Of a stretch of DNA of 64,000 nt, positions 48,401 through 61,100 are shown piece after piece. Numbering within the stretch: the stretch's first letter is position 1; every line of letters begins with the position of its first letter. The stretch comes from Deuterostichococcus epilithicus (Eukaryota; Chlorophyta; Trebouxiophyceae; Prasiolales; Stichococcaceae): contig JAVTLE010000023.1 of the NCBI GenBank assembly GCA_033439295.1, forward strand, positions 1,116,001 to 1,180,000, in the 5' to 3' direction. A program made the position numbers and the translations under genes. The notes under the pieces are model-generated. The model ran no database searches, was not told the DNA's origin, and saw nothing but the letters and a program-made list of their open reading frames with translations.

Positions 48401-50258
48401 CATCTGGTCGATGGTATCCGCCACGGAGGCCATGGACCTGACCGCCAGGTGCGTGTGGTTCCATGCTTCGGCTGCAGTCGTCTCGAGGCGGCGCCTCCCA
48501 TCCAATGCCGCCGAGTGCCCTTGCCGCCTGCTTTCCGACCGTCTCCAGGTCCTGGAGGGGTTCCAGGCTGCCTGCTGCGCACACTCGCCTCGACCTCCTC
48601 TGATGCAGGGCGAAGGACACCTTGCCCCGCACAGCGTCCTGGATGCCACGATCTTCATCGACTCTGAGGCAACTCCTGACTGTTGCTGAAGTCCATCACC
48701 ATCCTTCATGCAGGGCGGAGGTCGCGGTGCAGCGCACGGCGTCGCTGCAGCAGCGCTCCCTGATTTCGGCTCCACTCCAAGTTGCACTCTCACACCCGCT
48801 GAACGCCGCTGACCCTTCCTAAGACCCTGCTGACGCAGGGCGGAGGATGCGATGCAGCGCACGGCGTCGCTGCAGCGGCGCTCTTTGGACTTCGGCTCCG
48901 CGGGCGCCTCCTACGGCTACGGCCGCGAGGGCGGCTCGCTCAAGGGTGGGGGCCTTCGTGGCTCGACGCCCGGCGGCGGCGCGACCACGCCGCGGCAGCA
49001 GGACTACGACAGCGACAGCGACGACGACGACGTCAACGAGGTGTGTGGGACAGCCGGAAGCATGGCCGCCTTGGTTCCTGCTGTCGGTGCCTGCTGTTGT
49101 TCCTGTCGCCGTTTCTGTTCTGTGGTGCGGCCGTCTGCGCTGTGTATGGCGAGGTTTGCGGCGCGGTGCGGAGGGGTTTTCCTGCATCACTAAGCACTAA
49201 ACCCTAAACCCTGCTAAGGAGGCGAGTGTTTTGGCGCTGCACCTGTCCTCACTGGCATTGCTCTCCGAAAGGGCTGCAGGTGGGGACGCCTTTTGCCGAG
49301 AGAGTCTGCTCCTGGAGGTATGCTACATGCAGGTGGACACAACCTCAAGCAGGCGCAGCTGCAGAGGGCGTCTCCATGTTTATTGATGCAATTCCTGGGG
49401 CCCTTTCAGGTGGAGATGCTCCTGGAGGCGTACTTCATGCAGGTGGACAACACCTGCAACAAGCTGCAGACGCTGCACGAGTACATTGACGACACGGAGG
49501 TGCGCCAATCCGCACGCCTCACGCTGTTCCACCGTGCATGCTGCAACCCATGACAACGTGACCGGTCACCTTGCATGACGGTTGGAATTACGACTGGTTG
49601 GCCCAGCCATAAGCTTTGAAGGCTCTCGTGTCACAGAGTCGCAATTGACTGGTGCAGAGCCACCTAGGGCGAGTTCCCCAATCTGAAGCTAATGACAGGT
49701 TCAAGTTTTGTCATTTCCCCTGCCTGCAGGACTACCTGAACATCGAGCTGGACAGCCATCGGAACCAGCTCATCCAGCTGGAGCTGCTGCTGACGGCGGG
49801 CATGTTTGCGATGGCGCTCATGACGCTTGTGGCCGGCCTGTTCGGCATGAACCTGAACAACACGCACGAGGAGTCCTACTCTGCCTTCATCACCGTGCGA
49901 CCCCACCTCTGCTGCATGCTTCCTGAGATGCAGCCCGGGTCGCGCAGCGCCGGCGCGGCTGTTTCCATCTATGCATTATCAGGCAGCTCCGCATGTCACG
50001 GGCATGCCTGCACAGTCCGAGCCTATCCGATGCCACCGCATAGGCTTGCAGCCATGCCGGCATCAGCTAAGCACAATGACTTGTGTTGTGAGGCGCTTCA
50101 CAACGATGTTTTCGTTAGTTACCTCTCTATGGCACTTTAGTGGTTGTTGCCAAAAAGCAGCCCTTGACAGACTGTGTGATTTGATGCCGCAGGTTTCCGT
50201 GGTGTCATGCGTCGGCTCAGTGCTCGTCTTCGTGGGCATCATCCTGTACTTCAGGTAG
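45473..50258 (+). CDS. MRS2: MRS2/CorA-type magnesium transporter, 473 aa
   Basis: Exons 45473-45616, 45938-46102, 46340-46441, 46807-46965, 47270-47377, 47590-47667, 48072-48214, 48839-49040, 49410-49499, 49730-49894 and 50193-50258 sum to 1422 nt, all phases matching. The soluble N-terminal domain shows [23 protein letters not shown] and [12 protein letters not shown], classic for plant MRS2/MGT proteins. Two membrane segments follow near the C-terminus; the first ends in GLFGMNLNN, whose Gly-Met-Asn motif is the selectivity filter of the CorA superfamily. It forms pentameric Mg2+ channels; whether in mitochondrion, chloroplast or vacuole is not evident, as the N-terminus is not a clear transit peptide. 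Exon 8 encodes an acidic, Ser/Gly-rich insert. The first ATG after a GCCGCCGCC context was chosen as start. Confidence 0.92.
48265..48340 (+). repeat. Donor-side echo of MRS2 exon 7
   Basis: GACATGAAGGACATG and CCTGAGCGCCAAGT copy the end of exon 7 ([10 protein letters not shown]). Confidence 0.85.
48603..48662 (+). repeat. Acceptor-side echo of MRS2 exon 8, copy 1
   Basis: ATGCAGGGCGAAGGACACC, then CGCACAGCGTCCTGGATGC, is a diverged copy of the acceptor and start of exon 8. Confidence 0.75.
48709..48778 (+). repeat. Acceptor-side echo of MRS2 exon 8, copy 2
   Basis: GCAGGGCGGAGG, GCAGCGCACGGCGTCGCTGC and CGGCTCC match exon 8 almost perfectly, apart from small changes. Spacing is 106 nt to copy 1 and 128 nt to the real exon. 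Confidence 0.9.
49272..49372 (+). repeat. Acceptor-side echo of MRS2 exon 9
   Basis: TGCTCCTGGAGGTATGCTAC and ATGCAGGTGGACA copy exon 9 ([11 protein letters not shown]), with small indels. Confidence 0.8.
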
Positions 50259-50787
50259 GAACTCTGTGCCACTTGCCATTCGAGCCTTCCCTAGCTGAGA
50301 CTTTGCATTGCTCTGTGTGCATCGTGGATGAGGTTGAGCCTGTGCCGCGGCCATCGGCTGCCAAGCCTTATAGAAGCATATGTCAACATGGCACTGATAA
50401 GGTGATGGCATGCTGCGTAGGAGGAAGAAGCTGCTGTGCTACTGAGCCGCAGATGCGGCATGCGGTCCGCACGTGGCCGCGTTGTGACCACTGCTAGCTG
50501 TATTCGCGGCGTTGCCACCGCGCCTCTTGACGACTCGTCCAACAGAACCTCTTGTGAACCAGAGGCACACGCCCAGTGTTTATCATTGTTTACTCACCTG
50601 ACGCAACACCAAGAGGTACCTCAGGTATTCGTCACATTGCAAGGGTCTGATGGTGCACCAGAAGTTGACGCGACAGGAACATCGCCGTTGCAAAACAAGT
50701 GCAACAGCACCACCAGACGCTGCACCATTGCAGCCTTCAGCCTTGTGATGATTTCGGTCCTCCACAAGCACAGGGCAGCCAGCTCAG
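50259..50787. other. Intergenic gap between MRS2 and the U-box gene
   Basis: 529 bp between two converging genes. No coding sequence or repeat that I can support; poly(A) signals for both genes should lie here. Confidence 0.45.
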
Positions 50788-53700
50788 TCATGGCGCCGCG
50801 GCGCACGGCTCATGAGGCTGCGCAGTGCGTAGCTGGGGATCAGCGCCTTGCTGGCCAGCGCCTCTCCCGTCAGCGGCGACGTTGTCGTGTTCTGCAAGCC
50901 ACGCCTCTGTCGCACAGCGCTCGAAAGTATGCCCGCACGCCGCCAGAACCGGGTCCCGAATCACCTCCTGATCAGCAGGAACTTAGGGATTAGGGCGCCA
51001 TCACCAGCCAACACAACGGCTGCTAGGACAGAAGGCCCCGTTGCAGGGCTTGGCAGAGTCGGAAGCGCTGTGCATGGGACGGGACAGGCAACACGACTGT
51101 AATGTACTGGAGTTTCTCGGCCGCAATGCGAGGCGCCTCACCAGCGTGATGGGGCACAGCATCCAGTCGTCCGGATCCCCGGGTGTTGACGGCTCCGCCT
51201 TTGGCCTGACCGCCTCCGTCCCGCCTTTGCTGCTGCCGTCCGGATGCAGGGCCTGCATGCTGGCGGCGGCCTTGGCGAAGGCTGCGGCTGCCGCACCGCC
51301 ACTAGCCTCCGCGGGAGCCGCCGAGGGCCACGGCAGCCATGGGCTACCCGCTGATAGGTTGGATTCCGGGCTGCCGCGGCCTGCTGCAGCTGCTACGGGC
51401 GAAGGAGGCGCCGTTTCTGCTGTGGCGCAAGCATCGCCTGTCGAATGGGGGACCTCCGCGGCTGTGGCCGACCTGTCACCAGTGCACTGCGGCGATGCTG
51501 GCGCTGGTGCTGCCGCTGCCGGTGGCCCCGGCGCTGCTGCTGGCCCTGCTGCTCCTGCTGTCGCTGCAAGCGGCGTCGCCGCCGCTGCCGCTGCCGCCGG
51601 CGCAGCCCCTGCAAGGGCTGCTGGCGCAGGTGGCGCCGCTGCTGCTGCTGCCCCTGGCGTCAACTCTGCCACTGCTGGCACTGCTGCTGCAGCTGGTGCC
51701 ACAGCCACGTCCGGAACATTCAGATCGGGCTGTTGCGCCGGGCGGCTGTGTCAGACGCTGAGCCCGCTGCTGCCTTCTTGGCCGCCCGCTTGCGGGCTGC
51801 CTTGGATTTGGCGGTACATGCACTGGTGCAGCCACGCGCAAGCTCACATGCAGAGCGGACCGGCACTTGCGCAGGATGACAAGCACCGCAAGCAGTTAGG
51901 TGTTTCAATCTGTACCTGCATCCTGCATCCCTCAGGAGTACGCACTGGCAAGCAGCTGCCCCTGCACAAAACCGCGGGCAACCCAAGCAGTCACCAGATG
52001 CGCCACCCACCGTCTCCAAAAGCGGCGCCGGGGAGGCGTCCGGGCATGTGTCCGCCAGCCACTGCGTGAAGTCCACCAAGGTGCACGCAATGTTGCGCTG
52101 TGTGGTGGGTGGCAGCAGCTGCGGCGCCGCATCCACACCTGCGCAATCATGTCAGCGCCCAACTCCACAAACTCCACCGCCCAAGACGGCGTGGAGGCCG
52201 GGAAGCGCCACATTGCCTCCTTTCTGGCCGCCAGACCCACTGCTCAGCGGCGTCCAACACGCCCAGCACCAGAGATGGCGTCGGCTGCGGGCTGGCCGGC
52301 GCCTCGAGCGCCGCCACCACCGGCTGCGACCAGGCCATGAGCGCCTCGACTGCCGCGCGGTGGCTGGACAGCGGCGATGGCGCCCCCGGGTCCCGCCGTG
52401 GGTCGTCGCCGCGGTTGTGCAGCCAGCAGAAGTACGGCGGCAACAGGGCCGCATGCCGGCAGAGCGCGGTGCCTAGTCCCCACCGGCGCAGCGCCTCTGC
52501 GCGGCCCAGCTCGGTGGGCGCCAGGCAGCCGGACCGCAGCTGCCGCCGCACCGTTGCCCCTATGGCGCGCCCGATGAAGTTTCGAGGCCAGCACCTGCCG
52601 CCGCACGAGTTTGCGATCAGGGTGCCTCTATGCACCCTCAGGCTCAAGGTGTGCAGCCTACCGTCAGTACCTATCATGACCTGGCGCGCTCTGTCACTGC
52701 GCTGTCTCACAAGCACTCGTGCACAGGGATGTGCAGGGCTTTAGAGGCAGCGGCTCACAGCCTGGGCCAGCACCGTCTTGCGCCGGTTCTCCTACTCGAA
52801 GATCAGGTTGAGCGGCGCCGGCGCCGCCAGCCCCGCCGCCGGTGTCGCATCGCAGAGCATCGTATCCAGGGTATGCATGCATGCCGACAGCACGTTCAGC
52901 AGCCCCGGCAGGACTTGAGCATCGCAGTTGGGTCCGGTGAGCGGCACCGCCGCGGCGGCAAGCTCCAGCGACTGCCCGAGGCAGGCCAGCAAGCCGCAGC
53001 GCACGCCGGTAGGGACGTTTGACAATGGGCTGTCCGGGTCGAGAATCCGCCGTGCGGCATTCACGAGGCAGACCTGAAACTGCAGCCTGGCGTCGGGCAT
53101 TGCCGTCTCAAGCGCAGCCGCCTGCAGCTCGCTGCACGTGCCGCGGCAGGTGGTGACCCACAGCAGGCTTGCATATGGGGCCCACAGCTTCGGGAAGTTC
53201 ACCTGGCATGCATGGGAAGGCGCGGCATCAGCGCCCAGAGTCGCGCCGCTCTGGTCCGGTGCGTGCTAGGTGCGGCACGATCTCATCTGAAGTACAAAGA
53301 AACATCCAACATTCCTTCCCTCGCATGCGGCCACAACAACAAATCGACACATTCGTGACTGGCTGCGGGCGCCTGGCCCGGAGGGGGGGAGGAGATGCAG
53401 TGATGAATGTGACGGTGATTGCACACCTATGCAACCCGCTCAACACACTGAGCGGCCATAGTCGTGCAGGTGGAAGGAGGTGGTTTTGGGTCTGTGTAAA
53501 CCCCGCACCATTGTGTCCACGCAGATGCTCAGTGCGACGAGCACCGTCGTGCCTTGCGAATCCGGCAACGGCGGCGGCGCTGCGCTGCGATGCCGAGGCC
53601 CCAATGCAGCCGCACGGCCTCTGTCGCAGCCTGGCTCGTGCAGGCCAGAGCCTCCTGAAGCGGCATGTCTGCCGTCGATGGCCTCGACCGGGCGTGCCGG

Positions 53701-54600
53701 CGGATGTCCACCTGGCACTCTGACGACAGCCAGGCCAGCGGCGCCGTCGCCGCTTCCAGCCACTGCTCCGCAAGAGCGTCTGCATCCGCCGCGCCGCCTT
53801 CCCGTCGGGCGCCGGCGCACGCCGCGGCCAGCAGCCGCGCGACTGCGAGGACGGCTCCGGCAGGAGCGCCGGCGCCCTTCGCGCACAGCTCGAATCCTGC
53901 CCACCTGCCCAGCACAGCAGCCCTGTCACACCGCCATGCCTGCGGTCACTGCCCGATGCTTGAGGCGCTGCCACGTGCGCACCTTGCCATGCGGTAAGTG
54001 GGCCACAGGGGTGGAGACCTTCCTTCCAAGCCTGCACTGCATGACCGAGCTGGCAATGCTCGCGGCAGGCATGCGCAGCAGCCACCGCTGCAGCCTCACA
54101 TTCCAGCAAGGTGCGCGACGGGCGCGAGCTGCGCCATGGCGGTGTCCCGCCCGCTGTCGCCGCACGACAGCACGGCGGCAACCGCGAGGATGGGGACTGC
54201 ATCCGCCTTCGTGCGCTGTGTTGCGTCCACGAGGCTAGGCGTGCCCAACGCCTTGATCAGTGCGGCCGCGTGCAGCTGCATCATGCTTCGCTGCATGGCC
54301 TGGTCCTTCTGCGAGCAACGCGGTCATGAGGATTGTCCGACCAGAGGTATGCCCTTCAGATGAGGTACTGAAAACGCAGCCGTGATGGCAAGACACATCC
54401 TCGGATGAACGTGAGCGGTCGAGCACAGGAGATGCTGCGCCGCGATGGGGCTGAGGAGCCCGGCTTTGAGCCTAACCCCTGGACTGCGCACCTCAAAGGC
54501 GAATATGCAGCTGGCGATGCAGAGGCAGGCCGCGGCGAACTCCAGCTCGCCGTCGAGCTGCGCCATGCACCAGTTCAGGATGAGCTGGTCCTGCTGAGAC
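50788..54600 (-). CDS. U-box-type E3 ligase-like protein, model incomplete
   Basis: The last exon (50967-50788) reads EVIRDPVLAACGHTFERC, then EAWLAEHD. The preceding exon (about 51708-51142) is a long Ala/Pro-rich linker that ends DDWMLCPITL at a GTGAGG donor. Together they form a U-box, the fold of E3 ubiquitin ligases that recruits an E2. Inside the last exon the frame must shift near 50880 to continue SPLTGEALASKALIPSYALR, so there is a one-base error or a real break. Upstream segments (52136-51720, 52716-52147, 53202-52792, 53915-53529, 54296-54096, about 54600-54490) are Ala/Leu-rich helical stretches, e.g. ILNWCMAQLDGELEFAAA, resembling a solenoid; joints are not phased and a second frameshift near 52230 is possible. 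It converges with MRS2. It may be a decaying gene. Confidence 0.55.
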
Positions 54601-56635
54601 CCGCTGGCTGCGGCCCCCGGCTGTCAGCGCCATGCAGTCAAGGACGCTGCATCAGCGCAGCAGGGCGCAGTCGATTACAGGTTGCACTGGATGCACAAGT
54701 GATGCTTGCTTCAAGCTGCACAGCATCTCCTGCTGCAACACCCATCGTGGTCTGCGTTTCAGGACTTTGCCGTGCCTGCCCGCCTGACGCTTGACGGACG
54801 CCGCCAGGTGTTGCCACACTGGCCGCTCGGAATGTTGGCGGGCTCGCCGCAGGTAGTCGGCTGCTGCATCCTGAGGTACCGGGCACAGCAGGGTCCCGGG
54901 CAGCGGCCTGTGAGCAGGCACTTCACGCGCCTTGGGGAAAAAACGAAGATCATGCATGCAGGACCCGTCCTCTTGCAGGACTGCAGTGGCATAAGCAGTG
55001 GAACGCAGAAAATGACTGACAGTTGTTGCAGTTGCAGTGTTGCACACGCAGCAAGCCGAGATGATCGGTGCTCACAGTGGCGCCATCACCGTCGCGCCGT
55101 GACTTTGCTTTCGGACGGGTCGGGGTCAAGACTACTTCAAGGTGCTGTTCATCTATCAAACCTAGTTGGAAGTTTGGCGTCTGCGCAAAGGGCGTCGGGC
55201 GCAAGTCGACTCGACAGAAATTCGGAATTTCAAATTCCAATCCCCAGTTGCTGACAGACAGGTTTGACACTCCGCTGAGAATGCAGGTCTCGCAAGACCA
55301 TACCACGGTGTCTCGGGCAGAGCCTCGCTGGATTGAGGTGAGAAGCATCAAGTCACGCTATTGCGTTGCCCGGCGCTTCTGACCCTGCCGTGCATTTGAC
55401 CTGCAAAGGGCTGACCATCTATTTGGGGAGACCGGAGTCCCCGTGGTCAGGCCAGTATGCTGAGAAGGCATAATGGCAGGAGGCGGGAGTCCGTGAAGTC
55501 CTGAGCCGAAAGTCAAGTCGCTGACCACAACAGATCGAGTGATCACGCTGTCCTGCCGCCGCTTTGCCGCAGTTCGACCAGCAGTCCCTGCGCAAAGTGC
55601 GCAGGCCAGTCTCTCCACCCTCTACCGCAGACAAGACGATGTATCTGTCCTGCAACACTGACACTGAAGTATGGAGCTGTCACTGCGCTGTTCAAGATGG
55701 CATGATGACGCTGCCGCCCTTGTTGCGGTGGAAAGCGAGGTCTTGCATTGGCGCCGTGATGATGGCGGTGGGCGCCTGCGGCATCGCCGGCTGCACGGTG
55801 CTGAAGACCAAGGTCAGTCTCGGAAGGCAACAGTCGCCGCCACCTCCTCGATAATCTGAGTTCAATGCACGCATGCATATGATGATGCAGGTTGCAAGTG
55901 TATTGAGCAGTAATATACACCAGCTTGGTGTTGCATAAACGTCCGGTGAGCACTCCAGGAGCTCGATCGACTCGGATTTGCCTGGGGGTAGTGCCGGATG
56001 TTTGATGGCACCCGCAGCTCCATCGCTGACGGCGGCGGCATCTTACCCCGCGTTTTCAGCTCATTGCCCTCCTGACACACTGTGCATCGCAGCCATACAC
56101 TGGCCGTGGTATCTTCCGGTGTGCAGAGATGCTCAACCCAGTGCATTGAAACCTCAAGTGACACGATGTGCAACGCATGAGAATGTTCAACACGGCCTGT
56201 GTGCTGCATTGATGCAAACGGCATTCATTCATCACATGCCCTAATATATAGGTCCTCGTGCACGCCAGGAGTTTGGGTCACAGGGTATTCACATCGGTGC
56301 TCACCTGCACATGCAGTGCAGCAGCAGCAGTGGATACAGCAGTCAGTTGATGGACCCTCCAGCAGGTTGTACTTTTCCCGCACTTCCGTCCTGCGTGCGC
56401 AACCATGCAACTCACATGCTCAGAACCACAGTACGCACTTAGGCGGCCAGCACGAGCTGACATGACAATGATACACTCGACTCTTTAGCCTTCATTGAAA
56501 GCAGTGCGGCAACATGACAAGTCGATGCAGATACGTTCCAAGCTTAGCAAGACGAGGCGCCGCATGTTGTGCGCGCTGCGGCTGACTCATGCAGGTCGCC
56601 TATGCGCATGAGAGCGGTCCTGTCCCTGTGCGCAC
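54601..56635. other. Unassigned region upstream of the U-box gene
   Basis: 54.65-55.05 kb has minus-strand coding-like text (LRRARQHSERPVWQHLAASV) that may be the first exon of the U-box gene. 55.07-56.5 kb holds no gene I can support. A plus-strand stretch at 55755-55815 reads MMAVGACGIAGCTVLKTK and could be a membrane-segment exon of an unknown gene. Confidence 0.35.
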
Positions 56636-56774
56636 CTGTGCATGCCCGCGAAGCAGCAGGAAATGAACGGGCAGAAGGTGTACAGCAGGCACGGCGGAAT
56701 GCAGCTGCCTTCGCCGCGCGTCTTCTGCACATTCTTGCCGTACAAGATCGGCAGGCACCAAAACCCGAGGCAGC
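56636..56774 (-). CDS. PLAC8-domain protein, single exon recognised
   Basis: A minus-strand exon from acceptor CAATGCAG at 56775 to a GTGCGC donor at 56635 is open, with phases 1 and 2. It reads CLGFWCLPILYGKN, a short linker, then CIPPCLLYTFCPFISCCFAG. The Cys-Leu-Pro motif before a Gly-Lys-Asn, followed by a Cys-rich hydrophobic stretch, is the core of the PLAC8/cornifelin family. That family includes plant FCR/PCR proteins and is linked to metal resistance and cell-size control. Flanking exons should lie within about 500 bp on both sides but I could not fix them. The gene points away from POLD1. Confidence 0.6.
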
Positions 56775-58116
56775 CTGCATTGTAGAAGGTGCTCGTCGAT
56801 TGGCCAGTTGGACAATGTATTGCGTGCAGGCGCGACTGCTTCGCCGCAGATGAGCTGCTACTGCGGCTCACATATCCTCCAGTCGCATCCTTTGCAGCCG
56901 CAGAAGCCGTGCATCCAGGGCACACGCGGATCTTGCATGGCTGCTCAATCGACTGGGCTGTACCGTCCCGCCAGCTTGTCTGAGTAGTGTTGGCCAGCAG
57001 ACTGCAGTATGCAGACTGAAATGGACCCGCCCCTAAAGCAATGTAAGGGTGCAATTTTGTGTCTCGACGTACTGGCGTACAGCGCTATGTCAGTTTCGGA
57101 TGGTGTGACGTATGCAACGCTTCTTGCGGCAAGTTCGGGAGACTGTCCGCCGTTGACCGTGATGCCAGCACCCGTGGGCGTCGTCCAAGGAAAGGGAACA
57201 AGTTCTACGTTTGGCCATAGCAGTCGCACATGACATGTTTGAAAAACTGGGAGCAGCTTTCTGACGCAGCTCACTGGTCCACGCATTCAGCAGCCAGCAT
57301 CGATATCGAAGGTTACTCAGAGTATGCCTGTCTAGGCGCTGGGTCGTCCCCAGAGCTGGAAGAACCTTGGCAGCAACCCTGACAACCGGTGTCGGCAATT
57401 CAAGTTTGAGCTCGTCACACAGCATCTTGGCCGCGTTTCAATAGATCACGCGCTGCTTTGCTATCACACAAGGTGAGTTAGACCACGCCCGGTGGCACCG
57501 TGCCTAACTGAGGTGATGTCAACTAAATAAATATACTTCGACTAATAGCATGCACGTCTGCTTCATGAGCCACTTGGCATGTGCTCAGCTGCAGTGCTAA
57601 GCTTTCTCAGAGTCTACTATCACCAGGTTGCATCGAGTCTTGATATGTCACATGTTCTGCGGCTCTCGTCAGCCACTCTGAACGACCATGTGCTGAGGTC
57701 CTTGCAGGTCAGAAGGAGTTTCATAAGCCCACGCTGCGGTCAGCAGGACAGCTGAGCTGCATCTACATCTCGGAGACGGAAGCTGCAGCTGGGCCAGACT
57801 CGGTCGAGCTGGCAGTTTTGCAGCGGAGCAGCATGCCTGCTGGCCGGATGAGCGGACAGTGAGTAGCAGGCAGCCAGCTTTCTGGCTCAGTATCGGCGCA
57901 GGGCGCGACGCACGATGCCAGGTTTGGCAGCTGCAGCAGCACGGCCGGCACATGGCTGAGGCAGATCTTATCGTAGCCCCGGCCGCAGCCGGCTGAGTCT
58001 GTTGCAGCAGCCCCCCAGCTGCAGCTCGTGGCAACCGCCAGCCGACGGCGACGTGCCACACCACAGCTGGCGTCCAGCAGCACGGCCAGCGGCGGTGTGA
58101 CCCGGGGGGCGCAGCC
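56775..58116. other. Region between the PLAC8-type exon and POLD1
   Basis: Probably holds the 5' part of the PLAC8-type gene and the POLD1 promoter. From 57.2 to 57.7 kb it is AT-richer with no coding signal that I can support. Confidence 0.4.
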
Positions 58117-61100
58117 ATGGCAGGCGGCGGGGGCTACAAGCGGCCAACGCCGAGCGGCGGGCCCGGCATGCGGCAGAGCGGGCCACCGTCGAAGCGCTCT
58201 GGTGCCGGCGGCAGCGTCGGCGGCGCAGCAGAAGAGCCGCTGGCGGATGACATGATCGAGGATGCCGTGGAGGCTGGCGCCGTGATGGCGGATGACATGG
58301 GGTCGCCCGGCGATGACGAGGAGTTTATGCCGGTTCGTGGTCAAGCTTCACATGACAAACTTCTTATGGCCAAGCAGAAAGGCGGCTTTTGCGCCATGGC
58401 CTGTGGCTGTGCCCCTTCGGATCCGTGAATGTAGGCCCGCAGTGGGCCGGACAAGCCGGGCTGCCATGGCATTGAAACAGGCTGCTTCAGGCCAGAGGAG
58501 AATGGTGACATTCGAAGTTCTGCATCTCATGACACCAGGAGATGGGCACGGAGGCGAGCGTGGAGCTGCATCTGGGGGAGGCGGGCCGCAACTGGGAGCG
58601 GCCGCCGCCGCCGGCGCTGTCCCCCTCCACCCAGGACCTCGGTCAGTGCACCTGCTTGCCTCGACGGGCAGCACATCGTGTGTGGTCGGACCCGCAGCTG
58701 ACCACCCCTGCCCAGCCAGGCTACGGGACGCAAATGAATGCAGCTTGAGATCTCATGCAGCTGTGCCTCAGACCACTCCTCAGGGCTTGCCAGTGCCGCC
58801 GCCGCCGGTGCTGGAATGCGGTCACATCCAAGACGCGCAGAAGTGCAGCAGGCCGCAGCTCATGCACCTGAAGTGGTATCATGCAATCAAGTCACCAGGC
58901 ACTGAGAGCACATGAACCTGATATGCTCTGATCCGTCTTGCAGTCTTCCAGCAGCTGGAGCTGGACTACGCGATGGGGCCGCCGCACCCGCTCGCGCGGT
59001 CGGACCTTGCCGTCACGCCCATCATCCGCATGTTCGGCGTCACAGAAGCCGGCGCGCTTGCTTGACGCCTGCAGTGCCCTCCGGTCTCAGTGGCACAAAT
59101 TGGTGTGGTGCCCATGGCAGCGCCAGTGACGCCGCTGCGCCGCAGCCGCCCGCGGTGTGGGGGCTGGGAGCGCTTTGCTGCCAGGCTCTGTCGGTCGAAA
59201 GCTGAGATGCCACGGTGTCCTTGTGAACACAGCATTGTTGCGCAACGCATGCCTGCTGAGGCAGGCAACAGCGCGTGTGCCTCAGCGCGCAGCTTCCTGC
59301 CACACCAGTATTGACCTATGCCAGCGGGGGCTGGTGTGGATGCTCTACTTGCTGACTGTCCTGACGCCTGCAAAGCTCACTCTTGCCGATACCGCTGCGA
59401 GCAGGCAACAGCGTGTGCGCGTTCGTGCACGGCTTCCTGCCGTACCTGTACATTGAGGCGCCGACGCGGGACTTCGGCCCGGAGGACTGCGAATCCCTCC
59501 GCTGCGCCCTCAATGCGAGTTGCCTGGACCCTAAGCCCTGTCCACAGCCGCTCCGCTGCGCGCTCGATAAGATCCAGCCTTGAACCTGGCTGCTGCTTCA
59601 TGCCGCTCTCTTCGGTCGGCCCCTGCCACATGTGAGCAAGGTTCCTATGTCAGCATACTCGTTGATCGCCTCCTGCCGCGCCGCCAACAGGGAGTCAGCA
59701 GCGATCCGCGCGGCGCCAGCCTGGCCGTGCACCCTTGCTCGGGGCGTGCATGACGGTCCCTGATTCTACCCCTGGAATCTCACCCTGGTAGCTGACACCC
59801 TTCCGCATTTGGCGGCGCAGCAAAGGCTGTTGGACAGGAGCAAGGAGCGTGTGACGCGGGCGTGCCTGGGCGTGCGTGGTGAACGGAAGCAGACCCTCAA
59901 GTACTTCCAGCCGGCATCGGATCGACTGTTCCTGCGCATCACCGTGGCACTGCCCACAATGATCCCCGGCCTCAAATGTGAGTCCTATCATTGGTCCCTT
60001 CTAAACGTTCTGCCAGCTGGTCTGTGACAAGAGTGTCATCAAAGGCAGCAATCCTGTTGCCCGTGCTGACACGCTGGCTGATGTGCTGGTTGCGGCCGGC
60101 AGGCTTGCTGCAGGGCGTGCCAATACACGTGCAGTATGGCAACAACCTCTCCGTTCAATATGGCGGTTGAGCGATTGCAATGCGTTGTGTCTCACGAAAA
60201 GTCCTGCAACGTTTCTGCCGCACAGCCATCCTGGAGCAGGGGGTGCCGATTGACGCGCTGGACGGCAACCACAAGTCGTTCCTGACCTACGAGTCCAACG
60301 TGCTGTTTGCACTGCGCTTCATGGTGGACACCGACATCGTCGGCGGCAACTGGGTGAGAGGCTTCTCCAGCGCCACTCAGCTTCCTCGCCGGTGTAATTT
60401 CTCGGTTAGTACGGCACAGAACCGGCATGGTTGCCAGGGACCACTCGTGGCGGACACTGCCAACATCGTTGGCAGCAAGTGGCTGGGTCCATGTAGGCCG
60501 GTAGTCGCACTGCCAGCACCTTCACTGCTGATACATCATGCATCGCCTGCGACCGCAGGTGCAGCTGCCGGCGGGGCGGTACCAGTACCTGGACCCGGCG
60601 GCGCCGGGCCACCACCGGCAGTCGCACTGCCAGATGGAGGCGCACGTGCACTGGTCCGACCTCGTCAGCCACACGCCGGAGGGCGAGTGGGCCAAGATGG
60701 CGCCCTTCCGCATTCTGTCCACCGACATCGAGTGCGCCGGCCGCAAGGTGGGCTGTTGTGACTTGAAATTCCTGACAAAACCCTTCTGCTTCGTGCAAAG
60801 CAGGCGAAGATAATGCGTTGCCGCATCATGCACATCGACATCGTGCGTGCCAATTACAAGCGATTGCACTCGCTAGGTGTCCAAGCCTCATTTTGCTTGC
60901 AAATCTTCGACAGCCCTCCCGCGGCAGTGCACAGCATGGTTAGCGCAAGACTCAGCAGGACTGTAGCCTAGCTGCCAGAGGGAGGCAAGGCTCCACGCCT
61001 GTGTGCCAGGAAGGCAGGACTCCATGCACGTGCGCCGAGAAGGCCCCGAGCAGTAGCCCGCTGAATCTGACATGCTCCCTTCCACAAGAGTGAATATACT

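Noticed and set aside
55755-55815. MMAVGACGIAGCTVLKTK as a third MRS2 copy
   Set aside because: Only general hydrophobic similarity; no GMN motif and no other MRS2 text nearby.
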